The notes beneath the pieces are model-generated. The model searched no databases and was not told the DNA's origin. It was given only the letters and a program-made list of their open reading frames with translations. From NCBI GenBank assembly GCA_038255145.1, contig JBBSLP010000023.1:6597-70596 (forward strand): a DNA stretch of 64,000 bases. Reading direction: 5' to 3'. Below are positions 27,910 to 36,800 of this stretch, in pieces. The DNA comes from WHTX01 sp038255145. Its GTDB lineage: Bacteria; Actinomycetota; Acidimicrobiia; Acidimicrobiales; CAIXPF01. Position numbers and translations under genes: made by a program. Numbering within the stretch: position 1 is the first letter of the stretch; the number at the start of each line of letters is the position of its first letter.

Positions 27910-27996
27910 GTGCCCTCCTCCAGAGCACCCCCGGAGCACCTCCCGACCGGCCCGGACCCTGGTCAGGCCGATGCGGCTGCGCGGCGACGCCGCCGC

Positions 27997-28998
27997 TTAC
28001 AGCAGGGCGAGGTTCGGGTTGGCCCCGGCATCGAGGGCGGTGGGCCCGTCGTGCGCCAGCCGCCAGCTGCCCGCGGCGGCGATCATGGCCGCGTTGTCGG
28101 TGCACATGTCCCGCGACGGCAGCAGGGCGGCACGGCCGTCGGCCTCGGCCGCGTCCAGCCAACGCTCACGCAGCCGGGTGTTGGCGGCCACCCCGCCGGC
28201 CAGGCTCATGCCCTTGGCGCCGATGAGGTCGGCGGCCCGGCGGGACTTGGCCACGAGCACGTCGACCACGGCCTCCTGGAAGCTGGCGGCCACGTCCTCG
28301 GTGACCACGTCGGGGTGCTTGCGGACGTGGTTGACCACGGCCGTCTTCAGCCCCGAGAACGAGAAGTCGAGCCCGTCGCCGAGCATGGATCGGGGGAACG
28401 CGATGGCGTCGGCCCGGCCCTGCGTGGCCAGGCGGTCGATGACGGGGCCACCGGGGTAGCCCAGGCCCAGGTAGCGGGCCACCTTGTCGAAGGCCTCGCC
28501 GGCGGCGTCGTCGAGCGTACGCCCCAACACCTCGTACCGGCCCCGCTCGTCCATGCGCACCAACATGGTGTGCCCGCCCGACACCAGGAGCACGACCAGG
28601 GGCAGGCCCAGCTCGGGCTCCTCCAGGAACGGCGCGAAGAGGTGGCCCTCGAGGTGGTTGACGCCCACGAAGGGCTTGCCCCACACCAGCGCCAGGCCCT
28701 TGGCTGCGGACACCCCCACCAGCAGTGAGCCGATCAGGCCCGGTCCCACCGTGGCGGCCACGGCGTCGAGGTCGGCGCCCTCCACCCCCGCCTCGACCAG
28801 GGCTTCGGCCACCACGGGCACCAGGCGCTCGACGTGGGCCCGACTGGCGATCTCGGGGACGACGCCGCCATAGCGGGCGTGCAGGTCGATCTGGCTCGAC
28901 ACCACGGAGGAGCGCACGTCGTAGCCGCCGTCCGCCGTGGTGGCCACGACGGCCGCGGCCGTCTCGTCACAAGAGGTCTCGATGCCCAGTACCAGCAC
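27997..28998 (-). CDS. tsaD: tRNA N6-adenosine threonylcarbamoyltransferase TsaD
   Basis: Transfers threonylcarbamoyl from TC-AMP to A37 of ANN-decoding tRNAs (t6A). 333 residues, ASKHA fold. LGIETSCDETAAAVV, the metal-binding HARYGGVVPEIASRAHVE (HxxxH-type), HLEGH, LLVSGGHTMLV and the C-terminal CTDNAAMIA (metal Asp) are all seen. The GTG start follows the rimI stop after one base (TGA-C-GTG). With tsaB and tsaE in the same unit, three of the t6A genes are together; tsaC/Sua5 is not in the window. Confidence 0.97.
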   Translation of the reverse strand: MLVLGIETSCDETAAAVVATTADGGYDVRSSVVSSQIDLHARYGGVVPEIASRAHVERLVPVVAEALVEAGVEGADLDAVAATVGPGLIGSLLVGVSAAKGLALVWGKPFVGVNHLEGHLFAPFLEEPELGLPLVVLLVSGGHTMLVRMDERGRYEVLGRTLDDAAGEAFDKVARYLGLGYPGGPVIDRLATQGRADAIAFPRSMLGDGLDFSFSGLKTAVVNHVRKHPDVVTEDVAASFQEAVVDVLVAKSRRAADLIGAKGMSLAGGVAANTRLRERWLDAAEADGRAALLPSRDMCTDNAAMIAAAGSWRLAHDGPTALDAGANPNLALL

Positions 28999-28999
28999 G

Positions 29000-29566
29000 T
29001 CAGGCCTCGATCACGGTGGGGGTGGGCAATGCTGCGGTGATGCGGGCCAGCCGCTCGCCGTAATCGTCCTGGTCGACGTCATGCACCCACATGACCAGGG
29101 CGTCCTCGTTGACCTCGGGGTAGTAGCCCTTGCGGATGCCGGCGGGGGCGAACCCGAACTTGCGGTACAGGGCCTGGGCCCCGACGTTGCTCATGCGCAC
29201 CTCGAGGGTCATGGCCGTCATGCCCCGGGCCACGGCCCGCTGGGCCAGCACCAACAGCAACCGGGTCCCCAGCGCGTGGCCCTGGAGGGCGGGCTCGACG
29301 GCCAGGGTGGTGATGTGGCCTTCGTCGTAGCCGATCATCAGCCCGCCGTAGCCCACCACCCGGTTGCCCAACTTGGCCACCACGTAGGAGCGCGACGAGG
29401 GCAGGGCCAGCTCGCCCAGGTACAGCCCCATGGACCAGGGGCGGGGGTAGACCTGCTTCTCGATGCGCAGCACCGCGGGCAGGTGCCGTCGACGCATGTC
29501 CCGTACCCGGACGGGCATCGGCGAGGGCTCGGGTGCCTCGGGTTCCGTCGCCCGCAACGCGCTCAC
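29000..29566 (-). CDS. rimI: Ribosomal-protein-alanine N-acetyltransferase RimI
   Basis: GNAT-fold acetyltransferase, 188 residues from a GTG. Core motif A: EGHITTLAVEPALQGHALGTRLL; downstream MTLEVRMSNVGAQALYRKFGF. The first 30 residues are a Pro/Glu-rich extension. The start overlaps the tsaB stop by 4 nt (GTGA). GGAGGAGG, located inside the Gly codons of the tsaB tail, serves as SD. RimI acetylates the N-terminus of S18 in E. coli; the tsaB-rimI-tsaD order is common in actinobacteria. Confidence 0.93.
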   Translation of the reverse strand: MSALRATEPEAPEPSPMPVRVRDMRRRHLPAVLRIEKQVYPRPWSMGLYLGELALPSSRSYVVAKLGNRVVGYGGLMIGYDEGHITTLAVEPALQGHALGTRLLLVLAQRAVARGMTAMTLEVRMSNVGAQALYRKFGFAPAGIRKGYYPEVNEDALVMWVHDVDQDDYGERLARITAALPTPTVIEA

Positions 29567-30351
29567 GACGCGCCTCCTCCGCCGGCACCGCCACCACCGG
29601 CACCGCCGCCGCCAGCACCTCGACCGACACGGCTGGTGACGACCCGACCGCCGACCACGCCGCCCCGCTGGACCCAGTTGGCCTCGGCGTCGGGCTTGCG
29701 CAGGTAGAGCGGCCGCACCTCGGCCGGGGTGACGAACTCCTCACGCAGGGCCTGGGCGTGGGCCAGCTGCACCAGGGCGCCGGCCGAGGGGTGGGCCACA
29801 CCGGAGTCGGCCACCTCGACGCCGTGCAGGCCCGAGAACATTCCCGCGTAGCGCAGGGCGCCGTCCCCCACCACGAGCACGTCCTCCCCTGCGGCCTCGA
29901 TGTCCGAGGCCACCTCCTCGGGCCGGCTGACCTGGTGGGGGGTGACCCGCTGGATGCCCCCGGGCGAGGTCCGGTACGAGGCGTGGAAGACCTCACCCCG
30001 ACGGGCGTCGGTGACCACGACGACGAGGCGGCTGCTGAAGCGCAGGCGGAAGGCCACCAGGTCCAGGCTGACCACGCCGATCAGGGGCACCCGCAGGGCC
30101 ATGGCCATGGCCTTGGCCGTGGCGATGCCCACCCGCAGGCCGGTGAACAGCCCCGGGCCCAGACCGACGGCCACGACGTTGATGTCGGCCAGGTCGACCT
30201 GGGCCGAGCGGCAGGTGAACTGGATGGCCGGCACCAGCTGCTCGGCGTGGCGCTGGCCCCGGTTGGCCGCGGTGTAGGCCAGCACCCCCTCGTGGGCGCC
30301 GACAGCACATCCCACCTGGGTGGTCGAGGTCTCGATGCCCAGGATCAGCAC
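29563..30351 (-). CDS. tsaB: tRNA threonylcarbamoyladenosine biosynthesis protein TsaB
   Basis: Partner of TsaD and TsaE in t6A synthesis. 262 residues from the GTG at 30351 (VLILGIETSTTQVGCAVG), with AGGGG upstream; the frame continues upstream only through tsaE. GLGPGLFTGLRVGIATAKA is the family hallmark. The start codon overlaps the tsaE stop within GTGCTGA. The last 20 residues are a Gly/Ala run (GAGGGGAGGGG...) that doubles as the SD of rimI and is unlikely to be functional in folding. Confidence 0.95.
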   Translation of the reverse strand: MLILGIETSTTQVGCAVGAHEGVLAYTAANRGQRHAEQLVPAIQFTCRSAQVDLADINVVAVGLGPGLFTGLRVGIATAKAMAMALRVPLIGVVSLDLVAFRLRFSSRLVVVVTDARRGEVFHASYRTSPGGIQRVTPHQVSRPEEVASDIEAAGEDVLVVGDGALRYAGMFSGLHGVEVADSGVAHPSAGALVQLAHAQALREEFVTPAEVRPLYLRKPDAEANWVQRGGVVGGRVVTSRVGRGAGGGGAGGGGAGGGGAS

Positions 30352-30884
30352 GGCGTCCCCTGCGGCCCCCCGGCCGCCGGGGCCCCGGGCGTGGCCCGCC
30401 ACGGCGCCAGGGCCTCGTCGAGCAGCCGACGACGGGGGGTCCAGGCCGGACCGGTGATGGTCAGCTCGACATGGCGGTCGTCGTCGCCCTCGCCCAGGGT
30501 GAGGTGGACCTCGAGGTAGTCCGGCGGCAGCTCGGGGATGATGACGTCACCCCACTCGATGACGGTGACGGCATCGCTGTCGACGAGCTCGGCCAGGGCC
30601 AGGTCGACGACCTCTTCGAGCTGGTCGATGCGGTAGACGTCGAGGTGGTTCAGCACGAGGCGTCCGTGGTAGCGGCGGTGCAGGGTGAAGGTGGGGCTGG
30701 TGATGGGCTCGGTGATGCCCAGCGCCCGCCCGAAGCCCTGGGTGAAGGTGGTCTTGCCCGCGGCCAGGTCCCCGGTGAGCAGGAGCACGTCACCGGGGGC
30801 GGCGAGCAACGCCAGTGCACCGGCGAGGGCTCGGGTCTCGCCCGCAGAAGACGTCCTGGCAGCCAGCATGGCGACCCCGCTCAC
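30345..30884 (-). CDS. tsaE: tRNA threonylcarbamoyladenosine biosynthesis ATPase TsaE
   Basis: P-loop ATPase that resets the TsaBD complex. About 179 residues. Walker A is TGDLAAGKTTFTQGFG; SPTFTLHRRY and HLDVYRI follow, then VIEWGD. The start is ambiguous. The GTG at 30884 follows the alr stop after one base (TAG-C-GTG), the junction seen at three other places nearby, so I used it. An ATG at 30869 or one at 30902 (overlapping alr) are alternatives. The C-terminal 30 residues are Ala/Pro/Gly-rich. Confidence 0.92.
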   Translation of the reverse strand: MSGVAMLAARTSSAGETRALAGALALLAAPGDVLLLTGDLAAGKTTFTQGFGRALGITEPITSPTFTLHRRYHGRLVLNHLDVYRIDQLEEVVDLALAELVDSDAVTVIEWGDVIIPELPPDYLEVHLTLGEGDDDRHVELTITGPAWTPRRRLLDEALAPWRATPGAPAAGGPQGTPC

Positions 30885-30885
30885 G

Positions 30886-32013
30886 CTACCGCACGTGCAC
30901 ACGGGGGACCCTGGGCCCGATCCCGGTGACCACCTCGTAGCTGATCGAACCCATGGTCGCGGCCCACTCCCCCGCGGTGACCTCTTCGTCCCCCTGGCGG
31001 CCCAGGAGCACGACCTCGTCGCCCTGGCCCACGTCGGCGTCGGGACCGCAGTCCACCAGCAGCTGGTCCATGGTGACCACGCCCACCATGGGCCGACGCC
31101 GGCCCCCTACCAGCACGGGCACCCCGGCCAGACCCAGGTCGCGGCGCACGCCGTCGGCGTAGCCGATGCTGACCGTGGCCACCACGGTGTCGCCGGGCGC
31201 CTGCCAGCGCAGCCCGTAGGAGACCCCCTCCCCCGCCGCCACCCGGGCCACGCGCGACACCCGACTGTGCAGTGAGAGGGCGGGACGCAGGGAGACGACG
31301 TGGGCCAGGGCGTCGGAGGGGGCCAGGCCGTAGACGGCGATGCCCGGGCGCACCAGGTCACGCCGGGCGTCGGGGTGGGCCAGCAGCCCGGCCGAGTTGG
31401 CCGTGTGCAGCAGGGCCGGGCGCAGGCCGTGGTCGTCGAGGCGGTCGACCACCTCGTCGAAGCGGGCCAGCTGGTGGCCGGTCTCGGGCCGATCGGGCTC
31501 GTCGGCCACGGCCAGGTGGGTCATCAGCCCCTCCAGGCGCAGGGGGCCGAGGGTGGCGATGCGCCGGGCCAGGTCCACGGCGTCGGTGGCCTCGCAGCCG
31601 CTGCGGTGCATGCCCGTGTCCACCTTGAGGTGCACGGGGACCTCGTGGCGGCGGGCGGCCCGAGCGGCGGCGGCGAAGGCGTCGATGCCGGCTGCGGTGT
31701 AGAGCACGGGTCGTAGGTCGGCCTCGACGGCCATGGCGTGCTCACCCGGCGGCGGCTCGGCCAGCAGCAGGACGGGCGCGGTGATGCCCGCCTCACGCAG
31801 GGCAACACCCTCGGCCGTGGTGGCCACCCCCAGCCAGGTGGCCCCGGCACCCAGGGCGGTGAGGGCCACGGGCACGGCGCCGTGGCCGTAGCCGTCGGCC
31901 TTGACCACGGCGCAGACGACGGCACCCCCGGCCAGCGCGGTCAGGGCGGCCACGTTGTCGGCCACCGCCCCCAGGTCGATCTGGGCCCGGCAGCGCTCGA
32001 ACGCCCAGCTCAC
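30886..32013 (-). CDS. alr: Alanine racemase
   Basis: PLP enzyme making D-alanine for peptidoglycan. 375 residues from the GTG at 32013 (VSWAFERCRAQIDLGAV). PLP Lys in VCAVVKADGYGHGA; DTGMHRSG; the catalytic Tyr in GVSYGLRW; C-terminal VTMDQLLVDCG. The start overlaps the stop of the nnr gene by 4 nt (GTGA). The reading frame stays open upstream within nnr but that part is Arg/Pro-rich shadow sequence. Confidence 0.96.
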   Translation of the reverse strand: MSWAFERCRAQIDLGAVADNVAALTALAGGAVVCAVVKADGYGHGAVPVALTALGAGATWLGVATTAEGVALREAGITAPVLLLAEPPPGEHAMAVEADLRPVLYTAAGIDAFAAAARAARRHEVPVHLKVDTGMHRSGCEATDAVDLARRIATLGPLRLEGLMTHLAVADEPDRPETGHQLARFDEVVDRLDDHGLRPALLHTANSAGLLAHPDARRDLVRPGIAVYGLAPSDALAHVVSLRPALSLHSRVSRVARVAAGEGVSYGLRWQAPGDTVVATVSIGYADGVRRDLGLAGVPVLVGGRRRPMVGVVTMDQLLVDCGPDADVGQGDEVVLLGRQGDEEVTAGEWAATMGSISYEVVTGIGPRVPRVHVR

Positions 32014-33407
32014 GGGACGGGCGGGGGAAGCGGTCCGGTGAGGCTGTCGGCGGCCTCGGCCAGGTGGTCGGCCACGTCGCCGGCGATCAGGCCGCGGCGG
32101 GGACCGAGGCGGGCGGCCCGGCCGTGCAGGAACGCCCCCGCGGCCGCCGCCTGCAGGGGCGCCACACCGACGGCCAGCAGGGCGCCGATGACGCCCGAGA
32201 GCACGTCGCCGGTACCGGCGGTGGCCAGGGTGGCCGGCCCCTCGGTGACCACGAGCACCTCGCCGGCGGGGTCGGCCACGATGGTGGTGGGCCCCTTGAG
32301 CAGGACCACGGCGCCGGTGGCCACGGCCAGGGCGCGGGCCGCGTCGAACCGGTCCGGTCCGGGGGCGTGGCCGGTGAGCTGCTCGAACTCGCCGTCGTGG
32401 GGGGTGAGGACCCGGGGGGCGCCGTCGGGGGCGGGAACGGTGTCGCCGGCGAGGACGTGGAGGGCGTCGCCGTCCACCACCACGGGGAGTCGGGCGCCGG
32501 CCAGCAGGCGACGGACGTCGACGGCGGTGGCCGGGTCCCGCCCCAGGCCGGGGCCGACGACCAGGGATCGGAAGCGGCCGGCGCCCTCGATGACCTCGCC
32601 GGCCCAGCCGGTGGCGGGTACGGCCACCTGCACGACCTCGACGGGGGCCTGGGGGGCATCGCCTCCGGGCACGGACAGGCGCACGTAGCCGGCCCCGGCC
32701 CGCTGCACCCCCCGGGTGGCCAGCACGGCGGCCCCGACCATGCCCACGGATCCCGCCACCACCCAGCACGCGGCCCGCCACTTGTGGGCGCTGGCGTCAC
32801 GGCTCGGCAGCCAGGCGGCCACGTCGGCCGCCTCGACCAGGTGGGCCCGGGCCCGGCTGACGTCGAGGCCGATGTCGACCACCTCGACCCGCCCGGCCAG
32901 GGCCCGACCCGGGTGCAGCAGCAACCCGGGCTTCAGGGCGGCGAAGGTGACAGTGCGCTCGGCTGCGGCGATCCCGTCGCTGTCCCGTGACGGGTCGGGC
33001 ACGGCACCGGTCAGGCCGTCGACGCCGGAGGGGATGTCCACGGCCAGCACCCGGGCCCCGGTCAGGGCCGGCGGACGCCACCCCGAACGGGGGGTGAAGC
33101 CGGTGCCATAGGCGGCGTCGATGACCAGGTCGGACTCCGCCGCCAGGCGACGATCGACAGCCTGACCAGGCTCGATGACCCGGCAACGCACCCCGCGGCG
33201 GGTCAGCTGCCCGGCGGCCACCCGGCCGTCGGCCCCGTTGCCACCCTTGCCCGCCACCACCAGCACCCGCCGCCCGTAGCCGCCACCGAGCATGGCCAGG
33301 GCGTGTCGGGCCACGGCGAAGCCCGCCCGGGCCACCAGCACGTCGAAGGGCTCGGGGGCGGCGAGGTCGATGGCGCCCATCTCGGCCGGGGTGACGACGG
33401 GGATCAC
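32010..33407 (-). CDS. nnr: Bifunctional NAD(P)H-hydrate epimerase / ADP-dependent dehydratase
   Basis: Repairs hydrated NAD(P)H. 465 residues with a GTG start and GAGGAGG 8 nt upstream. The N-terminal YjeF_N epimerase domain (about 1-200) shows VVAGKGGNGADGRVAA and AVDIPSGVDGLTG. The C-terminal ribokinase-like dehydratase (about 210-455) shows GAGYVRLSVPGG, VVGPGLGRD, LTPHDGEFEQLTG, LKGPTTIVADP and TAGTGDVLSGVIGALLA with the catalytic Asp. It lies between acpS and alr, which it overlaps by 4 nt, as in mycobacteria. Confidence 0.95.
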   Translation of the reverse strand: MIPVVTPAEMGAIDLAAPEPFDVLVARAGFAVARHALAMLGGGYGRRVLVVAGKGGNGADGRVAAGQLTRRGVRCRVIEPGQAVDRRLAAESDLVIDAAYGTGFTPRSGWRPPALTGARVLAVDIPSGVDGLTGAVPDPSRDSDGIAAAERTVTFAALKPGLLLHPGRALAGRVEVVDIGLDVSRARAHLVEAADVAAWLPSRDASAHKWRAACWVVAGSVGMVGAAVLATRGVQRAGAGYVRLSVPGGDAPQAPVEVVQVAVPATGWAGEVIEGAGRFRSLVVGPGLGRDPATAVDVRRLLAGARLPVVVDGDALHVLAGDTVPAPDGAPRVLTPHDGEFEQLTGHAPGPDRFDAARALAVATGAVVLLKGPTTIVADPAGEVLVVTEGPATLATAGTGDVLSGVIGALLAVGVAPLQAAAAGAFLHGRAARLGPRRGLIAGDVADHLAEAADSLTGPLPPPVP

Positions 33408-33429
33408 GGGCGGGCCCTCCTCACGGCGC

Positions 33430-33813
33430 TCACTGCGGTGCCTCCGGCGCCAACGCCACCACGATGGCCTGGGCCACCAGGTGGGTGTGGGTCAGGGAGA
33501 CCTCCAGGCGGCCCACGCCGCGCCGGCGGGCCAGCTCGGCCGCCGCACCCCACAGCTGCAGCCCCGGTGCCCCCGACGCCGCCACCACCACTTCGATGTC
33601 CTGGAACCGGGCCGCGCCGAGGCCGACACCGAGGGCCTTGAGCAGGGCTTCCTTGGCCGCGAAGCGGGCGGCCAGGCGCTCGGTGGGATCGGTCTTCCTT
33701 GCCGCATGGCGCCGTTCACCCTCGGTGAAGAGCCGCTCGGCCAAGCGCGGCGTGCGCTGCAGCACGGTGCGGAACCGGGGCACGTCGACGGCGTCGAGGC
33801 CGATGCCGATCAT
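33430..33813 (-). CDS. acpS: Holo-[acyl-carrier-protein] synthase
   Basis: Transfers 4'-phosphopantetheine from CoA to apo-ACP. 127 residues. The Mg-binding Asp lies in IGIGLDAVDVPRF and the second motif is RFAAKEALLKALG; SLTHTHLVAQAIV ends the fold. I chose the ATG at 33813 since the protein then starts MIGIGLD and TAGCAT lies 8 nt upstream; a 27-nt longer start has no support. First position after the GlmS-like gene, in the same direction. Confidence 0.94.
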   Translation of the reverse strand: MIGIGLDAVDVPRFRTVLQRTPRLAERLFTEGERRHAARKTDPTERLAARFAAKEALLKALGVGLGAARFQDIEVVVAASGAPGLQLWGAAAELARRRGVGRLEVSLTHTHLVAQAIVVALAPEAPQ

Positions 33814-33821
33814 CGGCGGGC

Positions 33822-33827
33822 ATGCTA
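33822..33827 (-). promoter_or_regulatory. Putative -10 box for acpS
   Basis: TAGCAT, 8 nt before the acpS ATG on the minus strand. It would give acpS-nnr-alr-tsaEB-rimI-tsaD a promoter independent of the ribosomal-protein promoter upstream. Confidence 0.4.
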
Positions 33828-33881
33828 CGAGCCGCAGCACGCCCGCCCGACGATCGGCTGTTCAGCGGCCGGTGGTGGCCC

Positions 33882-36800
33882 TCACACCCGCCAGCGGTCG
33901 GCCAGGGCGGCCACGGGCTCGATGAGCAGGCCGGTCACGTCGAAGGTCTCCAGCAGGTCCTCGCGGAAGGTGGGCTCGGTCTCGAGCACGGCGTCCTCCA
34001 GGGTGCGGAACCGGTCGCGGTAGCCGCTGAGCACCGTGCGCAGGGCGGCGGTGGGCAACCGGTCGACGAAGCGCACGTGCAGCAGGGTGATGCCCGTGGT
34101 CTGGCCGTCCTTGACCTCGGGCACGATGATGGTGGTGCGCCCGTCGTAGCGCCCCCGGGCGGCCAGCACCCGGCGCTCGGCCGCCACCTGGTGCTTGGTG
34201 CCCCGCAGGCGGGGGATGCGGTCGGTGCGCGAGGGTAGGTCGCGGGCGATCCCACCCCGGTCGACCACGGTGACGTTGGCGTCGCCGTCGAGGGGGCGGC
34301 CCTCGATGCGGTAGCGGGTGTAGCCGGTCACCTCGCCCACGGTGGGGCTGAGGGCCCCGAGCGTGCGCAGGGTCTCGTAGCTCAGCCGGTCCCGGGAGGC
34401 ACCGGCCTCGAGCACCGACTTGACCAGGGCCGTCTCCAGCAGGGTTTCGTCCGAGCGGGAGATGCCCACCGTGACCGTCTTGGCCTGGTGCTTGATGGCG
34501 TCCACCGGTCGGGTGAGCTCGTCGATGCCCTGGGTGAGGGCCCGGGTCAGGTCGCCGACGACCACGGCGGGGGTGGCCACCTTGCCGAACTCGAGCTCGT
34601 AGGACTCGAGGGGGAGGATGCCCAGGCCGTAGCGCAACAGGGACGCCAGGCGGGAGGCGGTGGATGCCTCGAGGTGGCCGTCGTAGGTCCCGGCCCGCAG
34701 GTCGTCGAAGAAGGCGCCGACCACGGGTTCGAGGCCGGCGCGCAGCACGTCGGCCACGATCTCGGGATCGGTTTCGGCCAGGGCGGCCTCGACGGCGCCC
34801 CGGGCGTGGCGCAGCGGGGTGGCCAGGGCGTCGATGGCCAGGGCGGCTTCGTAGCCGAAGAGGTGGCCGACCATGGTGGCGAGCACGAAGGCCAGCATGG
34901 GGTGGGTGTCGGGCACCTTGATGACGGCCAGGGCGGCCGGGTAGGGCGGCGAGCCGACCGAGGACACCACCAGGGGGGCGGCCCGGTGGGCGCGGTAGAT
35001 GCCGATCTCCTTGGCCACGTCGTCGGCCGTCGAGCCCCGCAGCCCAGCCGCACAGACCAGGATCAGCGGCTCCGACGACAGGTCGATGTGCTTCTTGTCC
35101 TCGGTGACGTCACAGGCGATGGACTTGTAGCAGAGCTCGGAGAGCTTGATCCGCACCTCGGCGGCGGCGATGCGGTTGGCACCGTTGCCCACCAGGGCCC
35201 AGTACCGCCTCGAGGGGGCGAACTGGCGGGCCATGGCCGCGACCTGGGGCCGCAGCTCCAAGGTGCGCTCCATGAGCTCGGGCAGCTCGCGCAGCCCGGC
35301 CAGGACCTCTTGGCGGTCATCGACCTGGGACGACGTGGCCGGGGCGTTCTCCAGGTCGCTGTGCAGGGCATCGGCGATGGCGAAGGCCAGCAGGAACCCC
35401 GCGGCGATCTGGGCGTAGAAGGCCTTGGTCGAGGCCACGCTCATCTCCACGTCACGCCCGTCCGAGGTGTACAGCACCCCGTCGGACTTGTCGGTGAGGT
35501 CGCTGTTGCGCCGGTTGACGATGGCGATGACCCGGGCGCCGCGGGCCCGGACCAGGTCCACGGTGCGGTTGGTGTCCGTCGTCGTGCCGGACTGGCTGAT
35601 GGCCACGATGAGGGTGTCGGACATGTCCGACAGCATGCGGAAGCCGGAGAGCTCGGTGGCGGGCAGGGCTTCGATGGCCAGCCGTCCCGGGGCCACGGCC
35701 GAGCGCAGCGCCAGCACCAGACCCTGGCCGGCCACCGCGGCCGTGCCCTGGCCGATGACGAGCACGGAGCGGATGCGACCCCGCTGCAGGTCCCTGATCA
35801 CGGTGGCGGGCAGGGCCTCTTCGCCGAGGCGGACGGTCAGGCCGCCCTCACCGTCGATGAGCTTGCCCCGCAGCGTCTTGCGGAACGAGCCCGGCGACTC
35901 GGAGATCTCCTTGAGCAGGAAGTGGGGGGCGTCACCCCGGTCGATGTCCCTGGTGGTGATCTGGGGCACGGCCAGCTCGTCGGCGTCCACGGGGCGGGGG
36001 CTGCCGTCGTAGGACCAGCGGGAGATGCCCTCGACCCGGCCGGCGAACCCGGCATCGAGCTGGATGACCTGGCCCCGGCTGCCGGCGGGGTTGTCGACGT
36101 CGGCGGGGGTCTCGCCGTCCATGCGCAGGTAGCTGTCGCACACCTCGACGAGGCCGTAGGGCTCGCTGGCCACCACGAAGGCGTCCTCGGCCAGGCCCAC
36201 GTACAGGGCCTGGCCACTGCCCCGCAGGGCCAGGAGCATGGCGTCGGGATCGAGCGCGGTCTGGGCGCCGATGGCCACGGAACCCTCGAGCTCGGTGACG
36301 GTGCGGCGGAAGGCCTCGGCCACGGACAGCCCATCACGCAGTGCCCGGGAGGTCAGGGTGGGGATGACCTTGGCGTCGGTGGTGATCTCGGGGCGGATGC
36401 GCAGGCCGTGGCTGGCCTTGAGGTCGGCGAAGTTGTCCACGTCGCCGTTGAGGGCTGCGGTCACGTAGGGACCGGCGGCGCCGCCGATCTCCTCGGAGTT
36501 GAGGGGGTGGGCGTTGGCCGGCGAGATGATGCCGACGCTGGCCCACCGGGTGTGGCCGAGCACGACGACCTCGGCCCCAGGGGCGGACAGGGCCCGCCGT
36601 AGCAGGTCATCGCCCTCGATGGCCCGGCGGATGGCCGAGGTGTTGTCGCCCAGCTCGCCGATCTCGGCCGACGCCTTGTAGACGAAGGACAGGCAGGCGT
36701 CGGCCCGCTCTACGGCACCCGAGCCGAACAGGTCGTCGGCCCGCCCGGCGATGAGGCCGGCCAGGGCGGGGCGCTCGACATCGAGGCCGTGGCCTCGCAC

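Noticed and set aside
27889..27958. GGTCCGGG ... CCCGGACC inverted repeat near groES
   Set aside because: The arms are 54 bp apart and GC-only; likely chance in this composition, and the CIRCE element already explains regulation.
34488..36602. 704-residue open frame on the plus strand
   Set aside because: It is antisense to the giant GlmS gene and composed of Gly/His/Val/Asp-rich sequence typical of GC-rich shadow frames; no domain or SD.
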